A DNA stretch of 64,000 nucleotides from Symbiodinium natans. Lineage: Eukaryota > Sar > Dinophyceae > Suessiales > Symbiodiniaceae. Made by a program: the position numbers and the translations under genes. The notes under the pieces are model-generated. The model had not been told where the DNA came from. It worked only from the letters and a program-made list of their open reading frames with translations, and made no database searches. The stretch lies in contig CAJNDS010001735.1 in NCBI GenBank assembly GCA_905221605.1, forward strand, positions 309,136 through 373,135. The letters run 5' to 3'. Shown here piece by piece: positions 25,365 through 35,054 of this stretch (position 1 is its first letter; the number at the start of each line of letters is the position of its first letter).

Positions 25365-26745
25365 TTGGCTCAAGGCTCGAGAATGGGACCAAGCCCAAAG
25401 CTCAGGAGGGGATGCCTCCGACACCAGTCCGGAGCCTGCCCCAGTGGAGGAGCAGGACCAAGAAAGAGGACCAGGAGCCCCCGACAGACCTTAACACGGG
25501 CACCAGGCCTTACAACGAGGGAGGTAACCTTATCCTCCGAGCAGCCGCGGTCGAGGCAATGGCCTAGCCAACCAGATGCCCGACCAGGCCTCGTATGAGG
25601 TCCAGGTACCTGACCATGCTTGCTCGGGGAGGGTCAAGGGTGGTGTATACCCTTGACCGGGAACCCCGCTGGGTCCTGAAGGTGGGCCCCCAAGATGCCC
25701 ACCACTTCGAGTGGGAGCTGTTTGCGCTGTCCCTCGACTCCTGGCCCCAAGTCTGCCGGAGGTTCACCCTCCAGGTCGAGGTCCCTGGGCTCCCAGCCCA
25801 GGACCTGAGGGCCTACACCGTCGAGCGGATGGTGGCCCCAGTCCGCCCGACACCGGACGGGTCGTTCCTCCAGATGTGCATTATGATATGCTTCTGGTGT
25901 GGACTTCGCCTTCCGGAGGGGTACCTCCATCCCCGCGACCAAGGGGAGCATAATTGGGGGTACCTGGGAATGGCCAAATACCACCGGTTAACAAGTTTGG
26001 ACGTGGCCAACTGGGGCACCAGAGAGCACTACGGCTTCCCCAGCCTGACCCGGCTCGTCTCGTTCTTCCGGTGGTTTGACCAGGACTCACCCACCCTGAG
26101 CAGCAAAGTCAAGAGGTGGGTCAGCCTCCACCATGCCAGCATCCCCATGCTGGCAAGCTTGTTGCTGTGGGAATTAAAAACCATGGACTATGGGCTCGCG
26201 CGACCCCTCGGCAACATCATGGAGGAACCTCGCTGGGAGTTGGTCCCACTCAGGGAACCACCAGCTGAAGCAGCCTAGGAGGTTGCATCCTCCCAGCGAG
26301 GATAGCACAGAGGTACCATCCTCGCTACCGGAGCGGAACCCTGACCGCCTCCCTCTGACAGCCTGCACAAGTGCACCAAAGGCCTTGAGGGACCTTTTGT
26401 CAGGAGGTTCCTAACCTCTCATGAGGTACCAGCCTCTGGTAGCATCCCGAAGGGGATGCAAGCTGAGGTTCATCCTCACTGCCAGAGAACACCCCTGGCC
26501 CCTTCTCTCACGGTTGCAACCCCTGCACCAGCAACCTGAGGAGCTTTTGCCAGGAGGTTTCTTTCCTCTCATGAGGTACAACCTCTGGTAGCATCCCAAA
26601 GAGGATGGTAGCTTAGGAGGAGGTTCTTCCTCCCCTGTACATTAGGGCCAAGAGGGCCATCAGTGGTGCCAGTACAGAGGCACGGTTTTCACAACCCAAA
26701 CACCAAGACGGTGGATCGCATTTGTTCGCTCAACTCGGAAAAAAA
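25365..26745 (+). mobile_element. S2 unit: retroposed kinase-like transcript with LINE B-type 3' tail
   Basis: 1381 bp, from a relic TTGGCTCAAG with GCTCGAG at the 5' end to A7 at 26739-26745. It joins a kinase-like reading frame to a roughly 460-bp 3' tail that also ends LINE B (29536-30020 on minus). That sharing suggests mobilisation in trans by LINE B. The next unit's SL relic begins immediately after the A-run. Confidence 0.75.
25595..26278 (+). CDS. Protein-kinase-like protein in S2 unit (probably inactive copy)
   Basis: 227 codons from an ATG at 25595; the coding signal continues upstream but is broken by TAG at 25565-25567. Kinase-like landmarks: Gly/Ser-rich GGSRVVYTL (12-20), WVLKV with K29, E39 or E41 in a helix, catalytic-loop-like HPRDQGEHN (D115, N120, the D-x4-N spacing of HRDLKPEN), and a DFG-like LDVANWG with D136. 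No classical activation segment or C-lobe end is seen, so it may be a divergent or atypical kinase fold. Compared with the interrupted paralogue it lacks about 20 residues before YGLARPLG, an apparent 60-bp deletion between short GAC repeats. Function unknown. Confidence 0.55.
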   Translation: MRSRYLTMLARGGSRVVYTLDREPRWVLKVGPQDAHHFEWELFALSLDSWPQVCRRFTLQVEVPGLPAQDLRAYTVERMVAPVRPTPDGSFLQMCIMICFWCGLRLPEGYLHPRDQGEHNWGYLGMAKYHRLTSLDVANWGTREHYGFPSLTRLVSFFRWFDQDSPTLSSKVKRWVSLHHASIPMLASLLLWELKTMDYGLARPLGNIMEEPRWELVPLREPPAEAA

Positions 26746-28446
26746 TTGGCTCAAGGCTCTGGCTCAAGTGAGAAGGCAAGTGGTAGGCAGTTTTCAGGTA
26801 GGGTAGCTGCCTAGATGCCATGGAGCCCACCCTCTAGGGATAGCCTGGCTATCATAACCTCAGAGGTGAGCCGAGAGGGAAGGTGCATCCTTCGACTGGA
26901 GCGAACTACCAGGGCAGGGCACTTCCGCGATGCCCAGTCCCTGGAGCAGAGTTTCAGCGAGCGTGCCAAACAGGGATGCCTTCCATGGGCCTCGTGGCCA
27001 AGTGGCACCGAGGCAGCAGAGAGGTGCAGACCCTCTGACCCGAACAGATAGGGGCAAGGGCCGGCGGGCAGGGATCAGCCCAGTATGCTCGGGGGGACCG
27101 CAAGGCACGGTTAGTAAGAGAGTGAAAGCCGGAGCTGCGGCGAACTTGAGCAACTGGTCTGTACAGCCTGTTGCCACCGCTTGCAATCCCTGAAGAGCTG
27201 GAGTTAGGAAGCTGGAAGTTTGGGAGTCTGCAGTGGCGATTAGGGAACGTGATGCAGTGGCCAGCCGGCCGAAAGCACATGCCCCCTTCTGGAGGCCTGC
27301 TACATTGTCTGTGGCTTGTAACGGGCTATCGCCTACACTGGCTGCTAACCAGTTCAACATTGGCTTGAAGTGTGAGATAGATCTGGCGGGCTCTTTCGTG
27401 ACTCACACAGCCAGAGGTTTTATCCTCTTTTGAGTGGTATAAGGCCCTCCTGACCTTTGTCATGCTGGGGTATGCCCAGTCCTACCAAGCTTAGTGTCAG
27501 GAGCTTTAGTTTGTCCACCTTGGCCTTGCCTAGGACTCATCTACAGTAAATCCACACTGGCGGCAGTGCTTGAGAGTGGGATAGCTACCAGAGGCAAGAT
27601 TCCGCCTTAGGCGCTGCCTGAGGTTTATGTTTATGGGTTTGGCTTCTGCCTGGCGTGTTTCCCCGCGCCAGTGCACTTCGTGCATGGGGGAATTGAGGGG
27701 AAAGCGTGGTCCCCGCGCCTTGTTGAGGGGAGGCGTCGACCCTGCGCCAAATATACCAAGTTGAGGGGTGCAGTGTCCCCAAGCCTGTAGACATAAGCCT
27801 TGTCCAGGTGGTCCCATCCACCCTCGCACAGGGTAGTTTTCAGGAGGTGCTTTCTGGAACCCCCACACAGTGTCCTGGAGTGCCAGACGCCAGGAGTGTG
27901 GAGGTGGCATCCTCGGGCTGTGAAGTGGCGGGCTTCACTGCCCAGGGCCCACAGGGCTGCAGGCTGAGCAGTTACGGCAGTTCTTTCCTCTCAGCTGAAG
28001 CAGGACAACCCTGTAGCTGGGCCAAACCAATTTGTACAGGTAATTGGTGCCTGTGGTCGAGGGGTCGCAGGTTCTGAGTGCAGAATGTATATGCCTTGCT
28101 GTGCACCAGGAGGGATGCCCTCCTACTGACAGGAAAGGGAGAAGGGTAGTTTGCATGCGGACCTGAGGCAATCCGCACCCACAGATAGGGGCTACCCTCT
28201 CACTCAGTATTGGTGGGGCTCGGTGGAGCTTAGCAGCAGCGAGAGGTGCCACCCTCTAGTGAGAAGCTGAGGCAATGACCTCATAGGCTTGAGGTCCCAC
28301 CCTCAGTAGTGGCACTAGTAGCAGAAGGCTTTACCTGTACAGTTAGCCTCTGCTGCTCAAGATAGTGTAGTGGTACTTAGCAGTACGGACTCCGGTCCCA
28401 AACACCAAGATGGTGGACTCGCAAACCAAGCTCAACTCGGAAAAAA
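26746..28446 (+). repeat. S1 unit copy c (full length)
   Basis: 1701 bp, from TTGGCTCAAG plus GCTCTGGCTCAAG to CAACTCGG and A6 at 28441-28446. The last kilobase is duplicated, with the following satellite, at 38640-40466. Confidence 0.87.
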
Positions 28447-28545
28447 TTGAACCTGGGTTCTGGGTTGAATCTGGGTTCAACCTGGGTTCAACTTAAGTTC
28501 AACCTGGGTTGAACCTGGCTGAACCCCAGGTCAAATTTGCAACCA
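28447..28545. repeat. Iteron array with degenerate units
   Basis: Mixed AACCTGGGTTG, TTCAACTTAAG and CCCAGGTC variants after S1 copy c. The same array recurs at 39688-39785. Confidence 0.8.
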
Positions 28546-28679
28546 AAGTTTGATCAAAGTTTGAGCATTGTTTGATCTGATTGTTTTGGACGTCGGAGCA
28601 CACAACATCCTATTTTTGTTTTTAAAATACGAGCGGGGGGGTTGGGGGGGCGCAGCCCCCCCATTTACTTCTTGTAAAG

Positions 28680-29190
28680 TGGGAAGGGAGAAGAGAGAAG
28701 GGATTTTATTTTAAATTATAAAGAGACGAGCAGCTGGAGAAAGGGGAAGAGAAAATGTGGAGTGGGAGGGAAGGGAGAAGAGAGAAGGGAATGCATTCAA
28801 TTCCACCCCCCTTCGAATCTTTTGTTTTTTGTATCTCATTATTCGAATCAGAGGAGAAGAGAGAAGGGATTTTTTTTCTAAATTCCACACCCCCTCGATT
28901 TTTTGTTTTTTGTATTTTGTTATTTGAAAAATTAGAGGAGTAGAGATAAGATTGTTCTGGTTTCTCGAAGTGGACAGAATGCGTGGGAGCAAGGGAGAAG
29001 AGAGAAGGGAATGTATATTCTAAATTCCACCCCCCTCGAATTTTTTGTTTTTTGTATTTCATGAGACTTTAAACATTACCTTCTCTTCAAGAAGAGAGAG
29101 AAGGAAATTTATTCTAAATTCCACCCCCTTCAAATCTTGTTGTATTTTTGTATTTGTTTTTTAGATTTCATTATTCGAAATTAGAGAAGT
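28680..29190 (+). repeat. Tandem satellite, about 100-bp unit (GA-rich then T-rich)
   Basis: Four to five copies of a unit built from GGGAGAAGAGAGAAGGGA, then TCTAAATTCCACCCCC and TTTTTTGTTTTTTGTATTTC. Composition differs sharply from the neighbours. Near-identical sequence is at 39921-40440. The upstream stretch 28546-28679 is AT-rich with TTTGATCAAAGTTTGA repeats and no gene. Confidence 0.8.
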
Positions 29191-29470
29191 GAGGGGGGTC
29201 TTAAGGGGGAGGCTTATAGGGGGCGTAAAGGGGGCTTAAAGGGGGGCTTTAAGGGGGCTTTAAGGGGGGCTTAAGGGGGGCTTAAGAACTTTAGGGGGGG
29301 CTTAAGGGGGGCTTAAGGGGGGGCTTGAGGGGGCGCTCAATGGGGGCTAAAGGGGGGGCAAGGGCTTCCCTTTTCCCCCCCCCCCCCTCAAAGGGACCCC
29401 CTTTGCAGGGACCCCTTTGAAGGGGGGCTTAAGGGAGGCTTTTCGGGGGGCTTAAAGGGGCCCGGTTATT
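29190..29470 (+). repeat. G-rich GGGGGCTTAA microsatellite tract
   Basis: Dense runs of five to seven G separated by CTTAA or CTTTAA, ending in a C14 stretch near 29376. It could form G-quadruplexes and is prone to assembly error. No coding content. Confidence 0.75.
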
Positions 29471-29484
29471 CTGAATTGTTCCAG

Positions 29485-29535
29485 GGTCGAACCTGCGTTG
29501 AACCTGATTTGAACCCGGATTGAACCCAGGTTGAA
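29485..29535. repeat. Iterons at 3' end of LINE B copy 1
   Basis: Degenerate copies of GAACCTGGGTT in the short interval before the T-run that marks the LINE B tail. Confidence 0.7.
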
Positions 29536-30020
29536 TTTTTTTTTCCGAGTTGAGCGAACTAATGCGAACCACCTCCTTGGTGTTTGGGTTGTGAAAACCG
29601 TGCCTCTGTACTGGCACATCTGATGGCCCTCTTGGCCCTACGGTACAGGGGGAGGAACCCACCTCCTAAGCTACCATCCTCTTTGGGATGCTACCAGAGG
29701 TTGTACCTCATAAGAGGGATGAACCTCCTGGCAAAACGTTCCTCAGGTTTCTGGTGCACTGGGTGCAAACCGTGCGAGGAAATCGGCCAGGGGTGTGTTC
29801 TCTGGCAGCGAGGATGAACCTCAGCTTATCATCCTCTTTGGGATGCTACCAGAGGGTGATACCTCATGAGAGGATTAAACCTCCTGACAAAAAGTTCCCT
29901 CAAGGCCTTTGGTGCACCCTGTGCAGGCTGTTAGAGGGGATCGGTCAGGGGTGGTTTCTCTGGTAGCGAGGATGACCTTCACTTTATCCTCACTGGGAGG
30001 ATGCAACCTCCTAGGTTGCT
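29536..30020 (-). other. LINE B 3' UTR / shared S2 tail
   Basis: Matches the tails at 38149-38598, 43980-44429, 23057-23503 and 26279-26745. It has multiple short stem-loops and ends GCTCAACTCGG plus A9. It probably holds the sequence recognised by the LINE B reverse transcriptase. Confidence 0.7.
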
Positions 30021-31724
30021 TCAGCTGCCGGTGCCTTCAGGGATTTTGCACAGGGGGTCTGCTGCAACTTGGGCTGTCCCTTGCACCTGCTGAAAGAGGC
30101 TGCGGATGGCATTGGTTGGCTCGGGCTTAAACTGCGCCTTGCACCTGGGATCCTTTTTAAAACTGCACGCAACTGAAAGTTTTTGCGAAACATTTTTAGT
30201 CTTCAAGGACAACTGTCCACCACAACCTTCGCAGACCCACAGTTGTCTGTCCCCTAGCAGTTTTAAAACATGTGTAACATGTACCCCTTCAACCGTCACT
30301 CTGCCTTGGTGTGTGCATTGGTGCGCTGCCAGTGCTTCCAAGGTTTTGCGGTTCTTTGTGTGCAGGAGTTTAAGTTGACACTGAGCACACCGGAGGTTGA
30401 GACCTTCCCATTCCCACGCATGCACAGGTTTGGTCCGGACCAGCTCCTGGAACCATTCCTGTTGGGTGGTGATGTGGCCTCTCCCTATGTTGGAGCCAAT
30501 GCGCTTTTTGCAGGGCCTGGAGGTGGCCTCGTTGCTCTTGCGAGCCTGCTTTTCCTGCAGGAAGACCTTATACACTGGGTGCTGATTTTCCCCAATGGCA
30601 GTAAGGATCTTTTCCGCCCTGCTCGCCAGGAATTCTTGTGCTTTTTTGCTGCAATGGTCCTGGTACTGACTGGCTGGCCGGACATCAGGGTGGGCCAGCT
30701 CGGCCGCTTTTTCCCCACACAGCTTGTCCGCCAGGTCATTGACCTGCTGTCTCCACGAGTTTTCCGCACCCACCTTCCGGAGGAACTCCTCCTCTGAAAC
30801 ATGGGATGGAACCCATTTCATTTTGAGGCGGTTGACATCTGTGGTTTGCAGCTCCCACCAGATGTCACCGTGGGTCTTGCCCGGCTTTGGGCTGCGGACT
30901 CGTTTCGGGACACCAAGGCAGTCTAGTGTCGTGTCAATAGGGCCTTCGGTATAACGGGCCAGCTGCAAAACGGCATACAGCTCCCCCCGAAAAACCGTCT
31001 GTGGTCCAGGGACTTGGCCTACGATTGCTCCTACCCGCACGTATTCTTGGCCCTGTTTCTTGCAGGCTACTACTGCATATGCCACCTGCCGGAGTCTCGT
31101 GTCCGCCGTGTAGGGGCCACCACTAGCATCTGTGCCATACACAAGCTCCGGGTCGCTGAGGGGCTCTTTGTCAGCCCATATACCCAAAAAGATGGGATTG
31201 TCTTCCTGTGGAGGTTGTACCTCCCATTCGGGTTTGGGCGGGAGGCCCCTGGTCCACAGCGATCTCGGGCCTTGAGCCCTGCCTTCTTGGAACCATGTTG
31301 GCAACTCCCAGTTCTGGGCTTCCCACCAAGCACAATCCAAGAGCACATGCTCCCAGTCCGCTTCCTGGTGGCATCGGGGGCACAATTTGACAGCAGAGTT
31401 TTGGCTGCACACCAAGGCACCCTGCCAAACACACCTCAGGGCAGCTGCTTTCGTGGTTCGCCCTTCTTTCTTAAAACCCCCCAACAGTTTCCTCCCTACT
31501 GTCCAGTCAATTCCCCCCTTTAGCTCAGGAGCAGCGAGGCCGGTGGCGATGCGGTGGTCTACTTCTTCCTGATAGGTTTGCTGGAGGAGGTCAAGGACAC
31601 GACACTCCTGCTGTGGGGTGTACATGGTGTGCCTGGTACCATCATTGTGCGACCCGGATCCTGGTACTTGTCGCCTACAGAGGACAAAGCCACCTCTAGG
31701 TTGCCCATTTTCTGTCTGCCACAC
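30021..31724 (-). CDS. LINE B RNase H and C-terminal zinc-binding region
   Basis: 567 codons; real coding starts at about residue 10, where it continues from the RT frame. RNase HI motifs: YGTDASGG with D199, FRGELYAVLQ with E248, a central Asp region (TTLDCLGV) and VNDLADKLCG with D330 or D333, spaced as in ribonucleases that remove RNA from RNA-DNA hybrids. Downstream are Cys/His groups (LRCAQCQLKLLHTKN...AAHQC and WVCEGCGGQL...CSFKKDPRC) that may bind zinc and nucleic acid. The frame ends KIPEGTGS at 30021. Upstream, WVGREALVCSQNSAVKLCPRCHQEADWEHVLLDC is a typical LINE C-terminal CCHC motif (C-x2-C-x7-H-x4-C). Confidence 0.8.
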   Translation of the reverse strand: MWQTENGQPRGGFVLCRRQVPGSGSHNDGTRHTMYTPQQECRVLDLLQQTYQEEVDHRIATGLAAPELKGGIDWTVGRKLLGGFKKEGRTTKAAALRCVWQGALVCSQNSAVKLCPRCHQEADWEHVLLDCAWWEAQNWELPTWFQEGRAQGPRSLWTRGLPPKPEWEVQPPQEDNPIFLGIWADKEPLSDPELVYGTDASGGPYTADTRLRQVAYAVVACKKQGQEYVRVGAIVGQVPGPQTVFRGELYAVLQLARYTEGPIDTTLDCLGVPKRVRSPKPGKTHGDIWWELQTTDVNRLKMKWVPSHVSEEEFLRKVGAENSWRQQVNDLADKLCGEKAAELAHPDVRPASQYQDHCSKKAQEFLASRAEKILTAIGENQHPVYKVFLQEKQARKSNEATSRPCKKRIGSNIGRGHITTQQEWFQELVRTKPVHAWEWEGLNLRCAQCQLKLLHTKNRKTLEALAAHQCTHQGRVTVEGVHVTHVLKLLGDRQLWVCEGCGGQLSLKTKNVSQKLSVACSFKKDPRCKAQFKPEPTNAIRSLFQQVQGTAQVAADPLCKIPEGTGS

Positions 31725-32959
31725 TGCTCAGCCAAGGCAGTCCGGAGCTTCTGCCTTCGGGTGGGCGGCATTCCCTGGGCTTGGTGGCCCCAAGTAAGGA
31801 CGGAGGCAACCCCTCCTCTGAAGAGGCGTACCTTGGCCGGCACACCCGGGACTCTTAGTTGTTTCAACTTCTTCTGCCGTTGGCCCGCTTTGTGCCTTCG
31901 GGCTCTCTGCACCTTGACCCTCCGGACCCGACCCAGGGCACAGTCCAGGCCTAAATCCTTCATGCTATCACAGATAGCCGGGTCCCCATCTTTGCGCAGC
32001 TTCTGGAGCTCCCTTCTGGCTTCTGCAGTGGTGCACAGGAAGCCTGTTTTCTTCAGGGACAAACGGAGGTCACTACCTTCCAGAAGCCGGCGAAGGGTTT
32101 TGTAACCTTCATAGACCGCAAACGCTGCCTGCTCAGGATATCGTGCTTCGAAATCCGCTCCAATGTCATCCACCCAGGTGTCTAGGGCGGTGATACTGCG
32201 GAGCTGAGTAGCTTCTTGCATTATTGGGTGGAGGTAAACCCTGGCCATCATTGTTGCGAAAGGGCACCCTGCTAGGATGCCCCTTGCAGGGAGGATCCCC
32301 TCCGAAAGGAGATCCTCTGCCACGAGATATCTTGTTCCCCGGTCCCGGTAGACTTGCATGACCAGGAGGGCTATAGCTGGCGGGAAGCCGGTCGCCACTA
32401 TCCGCTCCTCCAATTTGGTCCAATTAACACTGTCATAGAAAGTCTGCAGGTCCAACAGGACCGCACAGGCATGTTTGTTAGCTGCGCGGCTAACCTCCCC
32501 TCTCAGGAGTCTCTGCATGCCTGTTTCTAGACAAGTGTTACCCGGGGAGGCTTTATCCCATGGGAACTTCTCGGCAGTTTCTCGCATCCATTTCTTGACG
32601 ACCTGTGCTCTGCAGAAGCACCAAAGCCGATAGGTGATGGATGTGAGGGTTATGGGCCTTTCTATGTCAGCATTTTTGGGCAGGAGTGCCACATGGTGCG
32701 CCTGCCAGTGCTGCGGCGCCACTCCTGTGGTTTCAGCCAAGTTCAGGACTTGGGTGAGCTGTTCATAGGCCGGTCCAGGGAGGTTTTTGAGGGCAGCATA
32801 GGTGAGCCCATCAAGACCTCCTGCCTTGTCGGTGACATTCTTGAGGATGGCCTCGAGCACCTTTGTTGTGATTTTAACAGCGGGGAGGATTTTGCTGCAT
32901 CCAGCAGGGTCTGGACGATCGGGGGGGAACATTCTACCTCTCCCCAAATTGCGACCCAC
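31559..32959 (-). CDS. LINE B reverse transcriptase
   Basis: 466 codons. Authentic sequence starts near 32890, after a probable -1 shift from the endonuclease frame (PAGCSKILPAVKITTKVLEAILKN). RT motifs include GLDGLTYAALKNLPG, RPITLTSITYRLW, AVLLDLQTFYDSVN (motif A), ARGILAGCPFATMMARVYL (B) and DTWVDDIGADF (C, WVDD instead of YADD). The thumb follows with LSLKKTGFLC. Near 31700 the signal passes to the RNase H frame. The frame is free of stops, so this copy could be recently derived from an active one. Confidence 0.85.
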   Translation of the reverse strand: MGRNLGRGRMFPPDRPDPAGCSKILPAVKITTKVLEAILKNVTDKAGGLDGLTYAALKNLPGPAYEQLTQVLNLAETTGVAPQHWQAHHVALLPKNADIERPITLTSITYRLWCFCRAQVVKKWMRETAEKFPWDKASPGNTCLETGMQRLLRGEVSRAANKHACAVLLDLQTFYDSVNWTKLEERIVATGFPPAIALLVMQVYRDRGTRYLVAEDLLSEGILPARGILAGCPFATMMARVYLHPIMQEATQLRSITALDTWVDDIGADFEARYPEQAAFAVYEGYKTLRRLLEGSDLRLSLKKTGFLCTTAEARRELQKLRKDGDPAICDSMKDLGLDCALGRVRRVKVQRARRHKAGQRQKKLKQLRVPGVPAKVRLFRGGVASVLTWGHQAQGMPPTRRQKLRTALAEQCGRQKMGNLEVALSSVGDKYQDPGRTMMVPGTPCTPHSRSVVSLTSSSKPIRKK

Positions 32960-34581
32960 TGCTTCCTCCTGGCCCCTGGGCGCTCTTCGCCTGGGAGGTT
33001 TTGGAAGGGCCGATCCAGGACTTTTTTACTCTTTTTGAGAGAACTGTAGAGAGGTCTCATCCCTTTCACTAAACCCGCTTGGAGCCAGTACTGGGCCTGT
33101 TGCTCCTTGGCTCTCTGCATCTGGAGGGCCGCCTCCTTTTGCCTGGCAACAACACTCAAAGACCGCCACTGTGGTGCTGTTGCTGAGCATTGCTGGTACA
33201 ATGCTGTGAGGAAGGCAGTACCTTCAGCAATGTCTTGACAGGCTTGGAGGGTGCCTAGGTCCGGTAGGTGCTGTTGGGAGGCGGGCACTTCTTCCAGGAT
33301 TCTGGCTATGCGCGCCCACCAGCCCACTTCAGAGCTTTTGGGGGCAGTGGAAGGGCGCTGAAAGAATAAGGGTCCCCACTGGGCCTGCACACACCAACCT
33401 CTGCCAGTCCTCGGTGCATCGTGGCAGTGCTCCAGGCTGGCCGCCCAGGTCGCCAGCTGCCAGGTGCTCTGGTCCTCTTGGGCACAGGTCCTGTCCATTA
33501 TGGCGAAGTGGGAGGGTTGGACCTCTGCTGTGAGTTTCGGGAACTGGGGAAGTTTCCAGGATTTCCATTCGCTGGCACCGTCCTTGACTTTGAGGTGCAA
33601 GGCTGCATGTGGTTTCCACGGGACTGTCCAAGTGGCAGACAGATCCACCAGGGCTTCCAGGCTCCTACTCACCACCCCAAAGTCCAGCTCCGCCCCATGG
33701 TTGCATGTAGCTTCTCCCGTGGCTACCATCCGCCCCCGCATCACCTGGATCAGCGCTGTGTCCTGAACTTCAGTCGGGTCCAGGTTCCAATCCCCCAAGA
33801 TGATCCAGGGCTCCGGGAGGGTTCTTACGAAAGCTACCAGAGAGGATAGCACCTCTGCATTCGTGGGACCATTCAGGCCTTCCGTGTCCCTCAGGTAGAG
33901 GGACACAATCGTGTAGTCCCACCGTCTTTGTCTCAGGCCCACGGCTGTGTAGCCCGCCCCTTCGCATTGGTAGGTGGCTTTTTGCCACTCCGCTATTTTT
34001 GGGAAAGGCACAGGCAGTGCCCCCCAATCTTGCGCCCTTGTCCGACAGGGAGGCCGCTCAGCATAGAGATCCCATCCTAGGGATTGCAGTGTGGCTCGCC
34101 TTCCATGCAGCAGTTCCGGTGTGAGGTGGGTTTCCTGCAGACACACCACCTTGGCTTTGGAGGAGGTTACCCACTCCAACGCCCCGTTGTTGAAACTGGT
34201 GACATTGGCGCTCATGATGCTCAGATACTGGTCAGGCGAGGCGGAAGGTTTAACCTTCTCATGGCTGGGCTCTTCTGAGTCGGTGCCCTCGCCATGTGCA
34301 AGGTCTTCCTCTCGTTCCTGCCGACCCAGCACCTGTTCCGGTGTCAAGGGCTCCTCACTTTTTGGGAGCTCAGAGGTTATCACCTCCTTTGCCTGCTGGA
34401 TGGCTTTCCCGGTGACATCCTCTCCTTGCTCCAGGGCATGCAGGACCATCCTACACCAACCCCAGGCCAGGGAGTCTTCCGCCATCACCTTCTGTTGGGT
34501 TCGATGAAGCTTAGAAGGGTGGCTTCCTTCGCCTGGAAGGGGCTCGCTTGGTCTTCCAGGAGGCTGACCACCTCCTGCCAT
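32743..34581 (-). CDS. LINE B APE-type endonuclease and linker
   Basis: 612 codons. Endonuclease landmarks in order: YLSIMSANVTSFNNG, VVCLQETHL (catalytic Glu), YTIVSLYLRD, WIILGDWNLDP (Asp/Asn), AELDFGVVSRSL, and WKPHAALHL (active-site His). A helical linker follows to about 32890. Upstream residues (AEDSLAWGWCRMVLHALEQGEDVTGKAIQQAKEV) continue ORF1. In copy 2 the same region is one uninterrupted 772-codon frame, so a 1-bp loss near 34490-34500 in this copy is a recent lesion. The enzyme would nick the insertion target, perhaps the AACCTGGGTTG iterons. Confidence 0.85.
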   Translation of the reverse strand: MAGGGQPPGRPSEPLPGEGSHPSKLHRTQQKVMAEDSLAWGWCRMVLHALEQGEDVTGKAIQQAKEVITSELPKSEEPLTPEQVLGRQEREEDLAHGEGTDSEEPSHEKVKPSASPDQYLSIMSANVTSFNNGALEWVTSSKAKVVCLQETHLTPELLHGRRATLQSLGWDLYAERPPCRTRAQDWGALPVPFPKIAEWQKATYQCEGAGYTAVGLRQRRWDYTIVSLYLRDTEGLNGPTNAEVLSSLVAFVRTLPEPWIILGDWNLDPTEVQDTALIQVMRGRMVATGEATCNHGAELDFGVVSRSLEALVDLSATWTVPWKPHAALHLKVKDGASEWKSWKLPQFPKLTAEVQPSHFAIMDRTCAQEDQSTWQLATWAASLEHCHDAPRTGRGWCVQAQWGPLFFQRPSTAPKSSEVGWWARIARILEEVPASQQHLPDLGTLQACQDIAEGTAFLTALYQQCSATAPQWRSLSVVARQKEAALQMQRAKEQQAQYWLQAGLVKGMRPLYSSLKKSKKVLDRPFQNLPGEERPGARRKQWVAIWGEVECSPPIVQTLLDAAKSSPLLKSQQRCSRPSSRMSPTRQEVLMGSPMLPSKTSLDRPMNSSPKS

Positions 34582-35054
34582 GTCATTTGCAAACCCAAGT
34601 CTTCTGGGCTGCAGAGGGAAGGTATCACCTTCTGGGCTTCATCATTCCATTGTGGCGGGGGGGGGTCTTGGGTAACCAGAGGGTTCCCATCAGGGTTCAC
34701 CTCCCTCAGTGGCTGCATTTGTTCGCCGTCTGCTACCGCCTCTTCATCTGTAAGGTCCAGCTTGAAAAACTTTGGCCCTGTGATCGGAACGCTTTCTGGC
34801 GACTCCTTTCCAGGCCGACAAAAGTGGCTGGGCTTCTGCCAGCCTTGCTCACAACCACTGCTTTCTGCAGTAAGTTGTTTCCCCAAGGCCTCCCTCAATC
34901 TTTTCCCATGTAGATTGATGTGAGCACCTCGCTTGTAATAGTCAGCACATGCAACTAGGAACTGCTGGGCAGTTCGCAGCATGTGTTCCAGCCCTGAGCT
35001 GGGGTCGCACATTGGCTCTGTGGGGCCCTTGCTTTGGGGCTCCAGGCCCCGCAC
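34485..35054 (-). CDS. LINE B ORF1, C-terminal segment
   Basis: 189 codons (PSSGLEHMLRTAQQFLVACADYYKRGAHINLHGKRLREALGKQL..., then FFKLDLTDEEAVADGEQMQPL). It is helical and mixed-charge. It joins the previous ORF1 segment by a shift near 35060 and the endonuclease frame after a 1-bp lesion near 34495. No named domain. Confidence 0.6.
   Translation of the reverse strand: MRGLEPQSKGPTEPMCDPSSGLEHMLRTAQQFLVACADYYKRGAHINLHGKRLREALGKQLTAESSGCEQGWQKPSHFCRPGKESPESVPITGPKFFKLDLTDEEAVADGEQMQPLREVNPDGNPLVTQDPPPPQWNDEAQKVIPSLCSPEDLGLQMTWQEVVSLLEDQASPFQAKEATLLSFIEPNRR

Noticed and set aside
29190-29470. Telomere or centromere repeat
   Set aside because: GGGGGCTTAA-type runs are irregular and short, and lie within a retroposon mosaic; treated as a microsatellite.
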